A DNA stretch of 64,000 bases from Lunularia cruciata (Eukaryota; Streptophyta; Marchantiopsida; Lunulariales; Lunulariaceae), in contig OX419762.1 of NCBI GenBank assembly GCA_948567375.1, positions 10,608,001-10,672,000 on the forward strand. The letters run 5' to 3'. Below are positions 10,840 through 23,528 of the stretch, piece after piece (position 1 is the first letter of the stretch; the number at the start of each line of letters is the position of its first letter). The position numbers and the translations under genes were made by a program. The notes below the pieces were generated by a model, which did no database searches, had not been told where the DNA came from, and worked only from the letters and a program-made list of their open reading frames with translations.

Positions 10840-11690
10840 CTAACATTCTGTATACATTATTGTTGAGTCTATAGCTATGTAAGCAAGGAATGAGTAAACC
10901 GGTGTATGACGGATGGGAGTCAAACTCATATATCTTAAGTGAGGAAGGAGGCACAAGAAGCCGTTGGATTTAATAAAGGACAATATCTTTTTTTCCGTTA
11001 GGTATTTTTTTAGGTTTTTGATTTGTGAAAAAAAGTATAGAACATAATGAATCCTCCTATTAACTAGTTTGCTCGCGATTCTCATAAGATATGACATCGT
11101 TAGGTTTGGTTTCGTCAAATAGTCAAAATCACCACAGTTGCTTTATTATGCGTGCCAGATGTCCATTTCTTGTAAATTTAGAAGCTTCAAAAACTTAATG
11201 CAGAGACTTCACTCATCTAAAATATGAAAGGAAATGTCAAGGATAGTAGACGATGTACCACTCTATTCCAAAAGAAACAAAGGCAAATAGATCAGGCTCA
11301 ATATCGAGATAAGCGCAAAGGTGAAGGAACAACGACCGTTTGATACTAAAAGTTTAATAAATACATCTCACAATTTTGTAATAGAGAATAATCTAAACAA
11401 CTTTTGTAACGAACATTATATGTTAGGTTGGTTTATTTTCTATTTTTTCCAAATTAATCTGTCAGGTATTACTTGTGATACAACCATATTTTCAGTTTTC
11501 AGCCGATACATTTCAGATCAAAATGTGGACATTTCAAAGGTTCGGGTTTCCATCTCTAACAAACATGACGATAGGTCGAAGAGCTCGTAGTTTTCTCTTG
11601 CAAGAAACTAGATGCATGCAAATCTTACGCCTGAGGCTGCGTCCTCTTTCTTTGTCAGCTAAAAGATATACCCCGTATAGTCTGCCTGTA
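10840..11690 (-). repeat. Relic block shared in inverted orientation with 43880-45270
   Basis: Two sub-blocks match the opposite strand of 43.9-45.3 kb. About 11690-11490 pairs with 43900-44070 ('agctgacaaagaaagagga', 'catctagtttcttgcaagag'). About 11100-10900 pairs with 45090-45270 ('gttaataggagg', 'cacaaatcaa', 'cttcctcac'). The first sub-block also resembles 35400-35560, just after the stop of HNT-B. Both blocks are therefore probably 3' flanks of lost members of the HNT family. Confidence 0.55.
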
Positions 11691-14219
11691 TGCTTTACTT
11701 ATATATTTATATATTGTGTAACTTGTTAACTTCTCCACGAATAAGATCCTTTCTATAATTTATTATTAATTTCCATTCAACGAAATCCAACATTTACATT
11801 CAATTCACTCACCAACAGACAAGTAGAGATGTAATACCACCTGGTAAAGATTATATGAAAAAGTATATTATTAGTATGTGACTAGAATTTAGTCGTCCGT
11901 TTACTTTATTTATTTGTGATAACTATCACATGACAATCGAGTACAACATGTGAAAATGTCCTCCACTGGCTCTTGACGATCTCTATCATAGACGGTGAAA
12001 TCATTATATGACACTTTCTATTATAGTAGAAAAAGATTTATCCTCATTAACATCATAGGATATAGGGTTTTGAGACCTTCAATACTCAACTAGTCTTTGC
12101 CAGTAGATATATCTTAGGTTGGATTTCGCCACCTGATAACACCTCGTGTTGAGCAAAAGCTACAACCGTTAGACATTCTTCCCTAGCCCCCTCCGGGACA
12201 AGTAAGTAAAGGAGGCATGTCTCCGTCTCATAGGATACACCTTTAGTTATTTCGAACTCAAAGTTCTTTCTATACAGTGAACGAAATAGCATAGATTGGT
12301 ATGTATATCATGCGTGTGCACTTGTATTCGTTTCTAAGAGGTGTAGGACTTAAAGAATATCTATTTTCGCAATATGGACATAGAAACTGCAAGTGCAAAT
12401 GTTAGAGATGAGTCTGATCTATGTTTTAATTTTTTACATCTTCTTTTATTTAAGTTCAAGTTCTTTACAAATATATTTGATCTATAAAAAGATTCTTCTG
12501 CTAGTCTAATCTAATCCAATCTATGTACGCCAGCATAATCTACAATTTTAAATGTTTTTTCTATTGCAATTTTAGGATCTAATCTATATATCTTGGGTCA
12601 CCCACATGGATTTTAGTTTTTTATGCGCAACATCGTTTAACACCGGAGAATATTGTCAACACGTAACTTGTAGGATTCCTAGGGTTCAGATGTATTACCT
12701 GATTAACTGATAGTGATGATTGTAAAATCTCATGATTAAGTATTTAGTAATCAAGATGGTTTCTAGTTCTGCATAAGAAGTTATGTTAGAGAATTGCCCA
12801 AAATCTCTCTATCTATCCAGAACTTGGAACCTCTCATTTTTATGTAAACATCTTTCACATATGTAATTTATACCCAAAAAGTTCTAATTACTTTTTGATG
12901 TACTAGTATTGATCGTCAACTTAATTTTCTTGTGAGTCACGTAATTTTCCTCTGTAAAATCTTAAGTATTGCATATAGAAGTGGTATTCTTTCCCATTTG
13001 AAATCATATCTTTATTCTCTTTATATTTTCTACGCGATCACCCTTTTTCTTTATATTTTCTTTGTAATTTTCTTCAACTGAAATTTAAAATATGTAATTT
13101 TGTTTTTTAATACCTTAAGTACTGCATATGTAAATGTTGTTATTTCCCTTTTTATTTTCATTGTAATTTCGTTTTCGGTTGAAATCTAAAATATGATTAT
13201 TGTGTTAATAATGAACTAGGATTTTTAATCGCTTCCTTCTCAAGGTAGAAGTTGATTTGGTTTAATTTAAACTGAAAATGTAGAATCACTCCCAACATAA
13301 ATTAGAGGAAATTCAAAAAGGTAGATTAAAAACAGTACTAATTTTACAAAATAGGTTTTATTTCTATATCATAGTGATTTAAAATTTTCATGAAATAAAA
13401 GATAATGGGAGATGACAGCAAAAGCCGTTCCTGGAAAGGGTGATCCACAAATCATTGAGTGCATATCAGAGGAGAGGTAACAAAGATATGCTCAATACTA
13501 GAATGTAATAAATCCCTAAAGTTGAATGCATTGAATTGAATGTGACCGGAAGCACAAACATAATTGCAATAACTCGAAAAAGGCTTATGTAACTGTACAT
13601 ATAAAGAACTAGTAAATAACATGCAATCGGCGATGGGTATGTAATATAATTCGAGCAATATAATACATTGGTTTGAACTATGAAGCAAGCAAAGAGCGAG
13701 TGCAAAATAATGGGGAGTGAATTGGGTGAGGACGGGAGGAGTGGAGCGATGCGGGAATGGAGTGGATAGTATTCTCTTGAGAATCATCGTGACGGAATAG
13801 TGTAATAAAGAAGGATATTAGGAGATGCGAGAGCGCAACAACAACAGGATATTGAGAGATGAGAGTGAAGTGAAACAAATAATAAAATAATATTATTATA
13901 ATATAATGACATTACCAAAGAAAATCAAATAAAATCATAACCTAAAACCAAGAAATATCAGAACCGAAACCATTGCAATCGAAGGACGCCTTCAAGCTGT
14001 CGAGAAAGACTCTTTACGTGTCCACAAAGACGTGTCCACAAAGACTCAAAGGTGAATAGAGGACGAACTCAAGTTGCAATTCTCATCTATACTTAGTAGT
14101 GAAACATTTTTGGTAAGAAACCCTTTGAGCATATTTCGAGAATGAGTTTACTCTCAGGACCACTTCGAAGGGGAGTTCTGGAATGGTTACTGATCCCAAA
14201 ATTCTATTTGAAGCTCTAC
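11691..14219. other. AT-rich intergenic region without recognised genes
   Basis: Only short frames occur, for example minus 12292-12086 (68 codons, LLYLLVPEGAREECLTVVAF) and overlapping minus-strand frames at 13452-13878, and none resembles a known family. No repeat with clear ends, RNA gene or strong promoter motif was seen. Confidence 0.5.
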
Positions 14220-14224
14220 TTCCA

Positions 14225-15075
14225 CGGATGAATGCGTTATCGCTTGGACCCAGAAATCTGTGCTCGCTTAGCCTTGCCCTGTACCCAGACTTCGATCTCC
14301 CAATCTATTGCACTTCTCCCTTCTGCGTACCGTGACGAATCCTCAAATGGAAGCACAATTTGAAGCTCGCTGCTCAGACCAATGTACGCCGCTGCAATTT
14401 CATTCACTTGCACCTACAAAATCTGTTCTTACGTCTCCTTGCCCTTGTACTTCACTAACCATTCCCGGATCTGCAAGTCTATCCCGCTCACTCGTATCGT
14501 ACTACCTTCTATCTCGTACATCCCGAATCAGGATGTCTGCTTGCAAATTTCGTATTTCGGCCGCGGATAAGAGATCGTTCTGTTCAATCAAATGAAGCTC
14601 ATAGGGCTTGAGTGAGAATGCACAATGGAATCGTGCCTGTGTTCAAGAGATCGTTATCGGCATTGTATCTCAGCAGAGCTGTGATAGACTGTCAAATGCA
14701 CAGGCACTGCCACAGACATTAGAGATTAGAGCTAAGGAATCACCGCTAGTAATTCCTTTGATCTGCTGAAGATGAGACTTATATCAGGGAGACAGATGCT
14801 CCTCCCAATTCTCGAATATTGACTTCCAAGTCAGTGTCCACTTAAAATCTAACCTGGCGACTACCTGCTCCTTACAGTCCTTGCTTCTGCTGTCTTGTTG
14901 AAGGAGCTTCAGAGAATCTACCCTGTACTTTCTCGTCCAATCCTCTCCTCTGTGATAAACACTCGGTCAAACCTTTAGACCAGTAAAAGCTACGGCATCC
15001 AGCCCGGCATCCGAAGAACTTAAACCATACCGACAGTTATCCACATCCCTAAATCTCCCAGGGAAAACTGCCATG
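14225..15075 (-). pseudogene. Unrecognised degenerate protein-coding region
   Basis: On the minus strand, protein-like stretches follow one another in changing frames. An ATG at about 15073 opens MAVFPGRFRDVDN. Later come GITSGDSLALISNVCG, IEQNDLLSAAEIRNLQADI, VSGIDLQIREWLVKYKGKE and VQVNEIAAAYIGLSSELQ, and the series ends FEDSSRYAEGRSAIDWE to a stop near 14240. Two stops between the last blocks are TAA and TAG, as if from CAA and CAG. Base composition is closer to 50% GC than in the surroundings. One segment (YNADNDLLNTGTIPL) vaguely recalls a LysM repeat, but this is weak. It could be a decayed single-copy gene, or several exons whose splice sites I cannot place. Confidence 0.4.
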
Positions 15076-15861
15076 CTACCGCAAAAACGAGAAACAGTGG
15101 TTAAAACCAGAAAACTATCAGCTATATGGACGGGCAAGCTTGACTTGAAAACTGAGGAAAAAATTACTTCAAACGAGAACAGAACTTCAGTGGATACGAA
15201 CGCACAAGGTGATTGGTGTACACATTGCGCAAAAAGAAAAATTACTACTGAGTACTCTGCTCTATAAACCCGATAAACCCTTCTCAGATACTAAATCCCG
15301 CCATTTGGACCCAAGTTGGACCACCAGTCTCACCTTGGGTCCAACTACAGTACCTTTAGCATACACACTGCAGGTCAACATTTGTGCGGCACACCTTCGA
15401 CATCGCAACCTAATTGTACTTGCGTCCGAAAGTTCATGCGTAGTTCTAGGGTTCTAGGTTCAAATTGCGAATACAAACGCAGCGAAACATTGACAGGAGT
15501 GTGATCATCTTAAATTTAAGTCCGTCCCGGTATTTCAAAAAACACCACAGGTGAGACATAGGCAACATCTGATGTGAAGAAATCCGTGTAACAAGATATA
15601 CATATATACTTTAAATCGCAGCCATGCTCAATTGCGCACAACGGGGATTGTACGATCCAAAATTTGAGGGGTCCTGCATTTGTTCACAAGGGCCCAATGA
15701 AAGCACGTCTCCCCAGGCCCACTAACTACTGTAGAACTCCTGAGACCTACTAGGAAGCCCATTCTCATAATGATTTCGAATGCCTCTGTAGATCTCCTCG
15801 CTGAATAATTCCATGCCTGATGTTTAAGCCGATCGGTTCTTTCAGAACCGAGTACAGTAGT
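15076..15861. other. 3' flank of eS30 and spacer
   Basis: This is moderately GC-balanced sequence containing plus-strand frames of up to 82 codons (15209-15457) that resemble nothing known to me. The part next to 15862 should hold the eS30 3' UTR. No clear polyadenylation signal stands out. Confidence 0.4.
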
Positions 15862-16478
<617 letters not shown>

Positions 16479-16628
16479 GTTGAAAACTGCAAAAACACTG
16501 AATCGACAGGACGTTGGGTGCTGAACAAGAAGGCTTGCGCGACAACAATCGATCGAAGAGAAACGAAACTTCGAGCAACAAAAGGTGAAAAAGGGCGGAA
16601 CAGTGGACCAGACGCATACCGGATTCAG

Positions 16629-16637
16629 AAACCCTAA
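16629..16637 (-). promoter_or_regulatory. Telo-box upstream of eS30
   Basis: AAACCCTAA lies about 150 bp upstream of the eS30 ATG. Telo-boxes of exactly this sequence are common in promoters and leaders of plant ribosomal protein genes, where they support coordinated expression in growing cells. Position and gene class agree, but function here is inferred. Confidence 0.65.
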
Positions 16638-16699
16638 GCTGGCAACCAGTCGGCCGGGCTACCTCTCCTGCGCTCCGGCAAGTAAAACCAGCCGGTCAT

Positions 16700-18474
16700 C
16701 ATGCCTGTTTACCGATCTCTAGCGGACTCAGATTCTTCTTCTCACGGTACCCGAATGTACCGACTTAGTCGGTGGCCGGTTCCGCGAATCAGGCTTTGCA
16801 CGCTCACCACGGAACGCAATATTGTTACTAGTTGCTTGCCCGTTTCAAAGAAAGGTTTTATTAGCGTTAATGTTGCCACAATTTTATTATTAATTACCGC
16901 TATGGGTCATGTTTAGAACGAAAAAACAACAACATAAGTAGGTGAGCACATCGATTTAAAACCTTCAGATTCAAAATTCATAATTACCTAGTTAAGCAGA
17001 TCCCACTGAACTGAATATATATAATTGTCTTTCTAAAATTATATTTATTGGGAGTATCTTGACTGCTGCGAAAAATAGAATGAAAATCATGGCCATCTTT
17101 CAATTACGTTATTGGAAGTGAAATTGCAAAAAGTTCTGTAGAAAGAAACCTTGTTTTCCAAGCATCAGGGGGTTTTAATTCTAGCATTGCTGTACTCGTG
17201 ACGGGACGAGATGACCACCCATAAATATCAAAAAACCACTCCATAAATGATTTCGTTGTCGGATTAACCGGGTTTAAAAGGTTATTTACTAAAATAATAC
17301 AATGATGAAGACAACTTATGAGAATGAATAAAACTTCATGTAATGTTTTGGATCACCTTCCAACACACCACGAATATTTATTCGGAATCCTAAATAAATT
17401 ACAGGTTCTTGGGCACAAGCAAGTTAAAATATTGATGCTCTCAAAGCTCCGAATTTGAAAAATGGGTTGAAGAGAATCCATTCCTAGCGAGTGACTATAT
17501 TGGTTGGACACAATACGTCGTGAGCAGTGTATCGATCCTTTAATTGAATAAGAATTGAAAATCAATATTAGTTCTCAAATTCTATAAGATTCTAAACAAT
17601 TCTTTTTTATTAATTATAGTGGTGAATAAGATTTCAATAGTTTACACATCATAAACTGTACTCCATATTTGTTGGTGGTTACTATCCATTTTTTAGGACA
17701 TGCATCTATTCATCTTATTATTATTCATTACTACAAATATCATGTTTTTGTATATTAAAAGATATGTTAGGGTGGTAAGGTTTTCTTTATGGCGAATGAG
17801 GAATCATAATGCACTGCCTTTTACATGCGTCTTAACGTTTTGAAACTCTACGAATGGAATCACAAATTTTACACCTAAACGTATGCGAATTAAAAATTGT
17901 CATACTACGACGTATAGTGAGGTTTGTAAAATACTCACGGGGAGAGCTGTAGTAGATCACTTGGTAAGAAAAGGGATGATGTAATCTCGTGGTTTTAGTA
18001 CTTATCTACCAGACCACTTAAAGGGTCTTGGAAATTATTAGAACTATAGTAATTTTTTCGAGGATTTGCATAAAAGCCTAAAACAGCTTACGCTTTCACG
18101 GGAAGAAAGTAGAAGCCTTAGGTTGAAGGAAAGAATCAACGTGATCTCAACGAAAATCAAATTTTGTTTATACGAATCAGATTGATAATCATTGGAACTT
18201 CCTCTTCTTAGAATCATGATCAGGGTTGCCAACATTACGTCCGTGGTGGGTAACGGAACTTAAGCAAAACCCAAACCATGATCGTAAGCTGTAACCCAAC
18301 TTTAACTCCAAATCACGATCGATCGAGAAGAATCATTCTACATGTTTGGATTCAATCGGTACAATTGCCAAACCTTGGGACAAGTTACAATTTGTAGTTT
18401 GATGTGACAACTTCAAAATGCGAATATTTGTGTGATCTGACTCGTATCACTAGCACGTCGACTGTGTTCGCTAG
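16700..18474. other. AT-rich spacer upstream of eS30
   Basis: Beyond the eS30 promoter the sequence becomes AT-rich and holds no frame over about 75 codons that looks real. No repeats shared with the rest of the window were noticed. Confidence 0.45.
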
Positions 18475-18975
18475 ATGCGGAGCATCCTAGAACAATATCT
18501 TCACGCTGATCAATGCCGTAGTAACTTGGAGTTTCTCATTGTTGTTGTAGTATCAGAATACCAAGGGAGATACCTTTGGCAACTACCATCATTGCTCTGC
18601 AACAAACCAGACCACGAATTTGCACTTGATACGTTGTGTGACACAAGTGGCGGGGGCCAGTACAGTAGTTTGAGGGTTGCAGCTCGTTCCCTGGCCAAAG
18701 AAAAGAGCCCGAGCATGTTTCCAACTCCTAGTATTTTGAATACGAACTCTACATTTGCGGGAAAAGTCGTAAATGTAAACAGTTCGATTTACAACCAGGT
18801 CACAAACCTAGACCAAGCTATTTTATCGAGGTATCTCACCATGACTGAACGTGGAACAGAAACTATTCTCAGTGATTACAGTACTAAACCAAGAGGAATT
18901 TGGACATGCAAAGGACCTCTATTTCTTGAGGTTACTTGGTGCCACCTTTCATATGTATTCTCGCTGGAAATATGA
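18475..18975 (+). CDS. Unrecognised 166-codon open frame
   Basis: The frame starts MRSILEQYLHADQ and ends at a TGA near 18975. It is longer than its AT-rich surroundings would give by chance, but shows no motif, signal peptide or membrane segment that I recognise. The opposite strand also has 60-70 codon frames over the same stretch, so part of its openness may be compositional. It lies beyond the 3' end of the HNL pseudogene and could be part of its 3' flank. Confidence 0.2.
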   Translation: MRSILEQYLHADQCRSNLEFLIVVVVSEYQGRYLWQLPSLLCNKPDHEFALDTLCDTSGGGQYSSLRVAARSLAKEKSPSMFPTPSILNTNSTFAGKVVNVNSSIYNQVTNLDQAILSRYLTMTERGTETILSDYSTKPRGIWTCKGPLFLEVTWCHLSYVFSLEI

Positions 18976-19229
18976 ATTCGGTCGCTGAAGCTGACAGAAG
19001 CTCCAATCCGGCCCGACCCCTCGCTAGCTAAGTCTTGTAAATTATGATCTTTTCCCTACTTATATTTGAATTGTTCATGGAGTCTGAGGAGCATACTTGA
19101 ATAGCGAAACAGCTACAGCATGTTACTATCTATACTCATTTCCCACTCTTACGTAAATGTGAAATGCATGGAGTCAAAGAATACAGGTAATGCATGCAAA
19201 GTTAGACAATAATACATACGCTACTGAGC

Positions 19230-20708
19230 TCTGCTACTGAGCTCGGGGAGGGACCAGTTCAGTACAGGCGTACTTCGCGGAGTGCACGGATAATTCAAAA
19301 CCTTGCCACCCGGGGCCGCTCCGGAGCCAAAGAACCACCTTGTAACCCAGATTGACTTTACTCAAAAAGGTCTCATCCTCCACTGGTGACGCTGTGCCTT
19401 TGCCAGGACAAGCTCTCGTGACGATCTGTATTGGTGTAGATTACTATTCTTTTGCCCACTTCAGTCCCGTCTGGGGCCAGTATACCAAGTTCTTCCCATG
19501 TAGACGAACTGCGCTCGTCTGGATGTGATAATACTGATCCTGAAGTAGTAACTGGACCCTGAAGATCGGTATCCATGCCATCCAGAATATGTTCTACTTG
19601 ACCTGCCGGATGAACGTCGGGGCTACGACCCTAAAGAGAATGCCGTGATCGTGGGCTTCAAACACAATACGTACCTGCTCGAGAACCAGGAAAGGACTTT
19701 GGTTTCCCAGGTACATCCAATCTAGATATCTGCCCCGCTGGATCCTGTCACTGGTTTCTACCTTCTCTGATCCTTCAGAAAGCTATGTAGGGCTCGAGGT
19801 GTGACTGAACTGCTTGTACGTATCAAGATGATTCGCCCATGACGAACGAAAATTCAGCCAACTACTCCCTTCACATCTTATCCAAAGAACTACATCACAA
19901 CCTTCACGAAAAGCCTCCAAGAAAGATTCATCTGTCACAACATAACAATGTCGCTGCCATTTCCCCACTGCATACAGATTGGTGTAAACACGTAGCCTTT
20001 GGGCTACTTTCGAACCGGTTGCATCAACCATTCCCAGTTCTCCCCAAGTATTGCTCACATCCTTGACCTTAGCTTTCTCCATCGTAAAATTCTCTTTGAA
20101 TGTATCGGCTTGCTCCGGAGTGCATCCCTGGTCATGCGAGTGAACCTCCACATAAATCTTCTCCAGATGGCCCAGGCCAGTTAATGCTCATGTACTCCTG
20201 ATTCATTTTCTCCCTAGCCGGTAAAATGAAATTCCTTCGTCTCAGCCAGCTTGTATATCTCCAGATCCGTATAATCCTCGACCTCCGAGTCAGAACTTTC
20301 ATCTTCTTCTTTGGGAAAATCTCTAATTGAGCAAACTTTGTAATGATCACCCAGGTTGGATAGATACTCCGCAACCACAGAGCAACTGCGTAGCCTGGTT
20401 TGATAGCGTCAAGAAAAGCTGTGTCTCTGATAACAGAGGAGTGCTTCGTGCCATTCTACTATGCTAGTTAAGTTGACAAAAATCCGCCTCCTGGTGCTGG
20501 GAAGTTCTTGTCTCTCTTCGTTCAGAACGCTCAACTCTATGAAGGTTTCTGACAACTTTTCTGTACCCTCAGCGAATTCATAGGATGAGAAGCCTTGATC
20601 ATGAGAATGAACCTGCACATTTATGTGGTCAACACCAACATCATAACAGCACTCCACTCTTAAGTAGAAGTGGTTAAGGAACTCCCCCTTCAAAACTAGT
20701 TCGCGCAA
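19230..20708 (-). other. Three tandem C-terminal HSHDQG domains in HNL
   Basis: Domain 1 (20708-20280) reads INVQVHSHDQGFS, then RRRIFVNLTSIVEWH, and after a frameshift VIRDTAFLDAIKPGYAVALW. Domain 2 (20175-19830) reads VEVHSHDQGC, NTWGELGMVD, YTNLYAVGKWQRH, FLEAFREGCDVVLWIRC. Domain 3 (about 19690-19230) reads EAHDHG, STWEELGILA, YTNTDRHESLSWQRH and, after another frameshift, GYKVVLWLRSGPGW. The shared pattern is HDxG, a Trp-containing strand, YTN..WQRH, and GxxVxLWxR. It resembles a beta-sandwich domain I associate with fungal proteins that have a DQGW motif, but I cannot name it with certainty. Confidence 0.65.
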
Positions 20709-20856
20709 CCTAGTGTGCTCTTCTGCAGATGCAAGCCTGTAGCAGATGCTTTCTCAAGCATACCATTCTCCTGGTCATCCTCTACTTCCGGATATCCATC
20801 ATCAGCGGAATCAAGGGAAGCTGCGTCCAATGCCTTGTCGATCAGTGAGTCACACT

Positions 20857-21519
20857 TTATTTGCTCTCGGTTTTCCACTGGTACCAAATTCTCAGGATGC
20901 TCCTCCCTAGAAGATAAGAATCCCGAGAAGGATTGGTCAAAGTACCGCGCACATAGAAAAAGAATTTGGCTCTATCATCTGCCTGTTTACGCTGTCGTGC
21001 CGGTAGTCTAGCGCAGTACTCCTCGTAAAGACACTGTTCATTCAAATCCACCCAGCCCATGAGAACGTCATCAAGCTTCTCCAGTTCAGAGAAATCCTCC
21101 GGATCAGACAGGATACGAAGTCTTCCATAGTATAAGATTCTGAGCTCTTCAAGACTTTTGCAGCTTTTGAAGGTACTAGAAGGGAGGTACTGCAGGAATT
21201 TACAATACTTGAACTGCAACCTCCTCAGAGCTGGAAAATTGTGACCAAACGTGTGTGGTAGTTGTTGAAACTTTCCACGGAGTCTGAGAACTTGAAGTCT
21301 CGGGAGGTTTGCACTAGATCGTGAGAGAGCCTCCATATTCACACATTGGTGCAGATCGAGCAACTTCTGTGAAGTCAAGGACTCGAAAGAATTCGGCATC
21401 TTCTGCAAGTTTGAGCAGTTATGGAGGACAAGACTTCTCAATTTGGATAGATTTCCAACTTTTGGGGATGTAAGGAGCTTGGTAGAGTCCCTGAGCACTA
21501 GATGTTCCAGCTTAGCCAA
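20857..21519 (-). other. HNL leucine-rich repeat region
   Basis: A 220-codon open frame contains about five to six LRR units of 22-25 residues, for example LEHLVLRDSTKLLTSPKVGN, LRSLVLHNCSNLQKMPNS and LQVLRLRGKFQQLPHTFG. Beyond residue 150 it becomes a polar linker (LPARQRKQADD). LRRs in this place normally sense ligand or restrain the NB-ARC switch. Confidence 0.8.
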
Positions 21520-22499
21520 CTTGTCTAGCGTCTTTTACAGAACGTCTAAATCAGGGCTTCCAGAATTGACAGTCGTTCTAGGCTCTGGAGCTCTCCTACA
21601 CAGACAGGAATTTCTTTCAACTCTCTAGCCGCAGTTAGCTCCAGGATCGTAATTTCATCGTGGTTCCTGAAGGAAGGTGACACATGGTTCAGGTTGGGGC
21701 ATCATTAATGGAGGACGGTTAGTTCACTATAACGAGAACCATCGGCATTTGATCACACAGGTAGTTCAGAAAATTTTCCACCGGAGGACCACATGAGCAT
21801 GACAAGACGTTTCGCTAGCACCATGTCCTTGTCGGGTACCTGCGATATCAACGCCTTAGAGGAGCAAGTATCTCAGGTTCTTCATTTTCCAGAAGATATT
21901 GGCTGAAAGGCGAAGAACTTTGCTGCTCACGGACAGGACTAAAGAGGGCATCAACCTCTTCAATTGCTGCCGTTTCTTGTAGCTCAGATCAGAGAAGTGG
22001 AGTTGCATCCCAAAACATCCTCCAACGAATTCATGTTAATCGCTTGGACTGATCATGATGAGGAAGTCTGCTACCAAGACAAAGCTAATCTGTTCGCGTG
22101 CAGGACCGTTAGTCGCTGCTTTAAGCCTCCCAGTCAGAAAGCGGATCCGTAAAACAATCTACCTCCTGATTCGGAACCTGAAAGTATTGATAACCTCATT
22201 TCTAAAGTTCAAGTTTGAGCTCACCTCGACGTCGTTCTTGTACGTCTCATCGTCAGTTAGCATTGCCCATGCTTGTAGCTATCTCAGTAGCGCTTCACCA
22301 TATCCGTTTCTGCTATGCATGTCCCCAAAGTTCGCTGTTGTTCATGTACCCTGATGACTCCATCGATCTTTCCACCAGTTCTTTCCACACTCCTTTTGTA
22401 ACTTTGTTATCTGTTGGGAAGATCGTATTCCATGCTGCGTGCGCAAGATATAGAGGTACATTGTTAAATAATGTGGCTGTATCGAGGAGTATTTTCTTC

Positions 22500-23350
22500 G
22501 ACATCCCATTTAGATCGTTATAACTCACTTTTCAGCTTGTTCCACAAACTGTCGTTCATGTCAGGCGAATCAGCTGGATCTAGCTGTTTGAGTACACAAG
22601 TCCCAGTCGTCTATCGGTCTCTTGCTTCGTAGCAGCCTACCTATGACCTCCAACGTCAAAGGTAATCCTCCGCACTTCTTTGCCACTTCCTTCACTTTCT
22701 ATCTGGGATAGGTAGACGATCCGTCGCCATCCAAGAGCACAGGCTGCGATTCCCGTTTTCGCTGGGGAAAGCATGCTTCATCAGAAGTAGCTGTGAATTC
22801 TCCTCGCTAAGTAATGGCATCTCGTACATATCGTCTGGCTCTAATCGCGTCAAGAGACTACGATTTCGAGAGGTAAGAACTAGACGACTACTGGGGATAT
22901 TGATCCTACCTTCATTCTCAGGATTTGCAAGATTACTGAACCAAACGTCGAGTTGCTCATCGTTGTCAACTTCGTCTAGGACAAGTAAGAACTTCTTCCT
23001 TCTGAGACTCTCTGCGGTAATTTCGTTGTCGTGGAGTTTCCTGCCGTTGCGGTACATGAACTTCGCAGCCAGTATTTTCGCTGAAAGCCTCTCTTTTGTA
23101 AGAGAGATTTTAAGTTCCCTACAAAGCAGCTGTATTCGGATTTGGTGGACAGTTCGTTGAAGATTTGCTTTGCGAGAGTTGTTTTCCGTATTTCTCCCAT
23201 ACCAACTACACCAATTTCGACTGCCGAGCGGGAAAGTAGATCCTTCACTTCCTCGTACGTAGTCTCCAATCTGACCAGCTCCCTGGGCAGCTCTTGTTGG
23301 CCTGGCAGGCTCGACTTTTTTGCCTGTTTATTGAACCACGCAGGAACCCG
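22500..23350 (-). other. HNL NB-ARC domain (degraded)
   Basis: Motifs appear in order: an altered P-loop (VVGMGEIRKTTLAKQIFNEL, where GMGGIGKTT is canonical), RNBS-A-like YSCFVGNLKSLL, kinase-2 KKFLLVLDEVDND, RNBS-B SRLVLTSRNRSLL, RNBS-C YEMPLLSEENSQ and GLPL as CGGLPLTLEVIG. A winged-helix start, SYNDLNGMSKKILLD, follows at 22528. The frame changes between RNBS-A and kinase-2 and again after GLPL. The Lys of Walker A is kept, but two glycines of the loop are lost, so nucleotide binding would be doubtful even without the frameshifts. Confidence 0.75.
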
Positions 23351-23528
23351 CACTTTACAGTGTAAGAATTGATTTGAACTCGGTGACAAATCAACCAAAT
23401 ATCCTTTAAATCTAAGCTTTATAGCTGTATAAGAAGCATATCCAGAATTATCTTTCAAAATCCTATTAATTAATTGCTAAGACAATGGTTAGTTGTTTAT
23501 AAATTTAAATTACTTCGTAGCATCTTAC

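Noticed and set aside
13452-13878. Overlapping minus-strand frames up to 111 codons
   Set aside because: They lie in AT-rich sequence with Tyr/Leu/Ser-rich composition and no family resemblance. Two frames overlap one another, as expected by chance.
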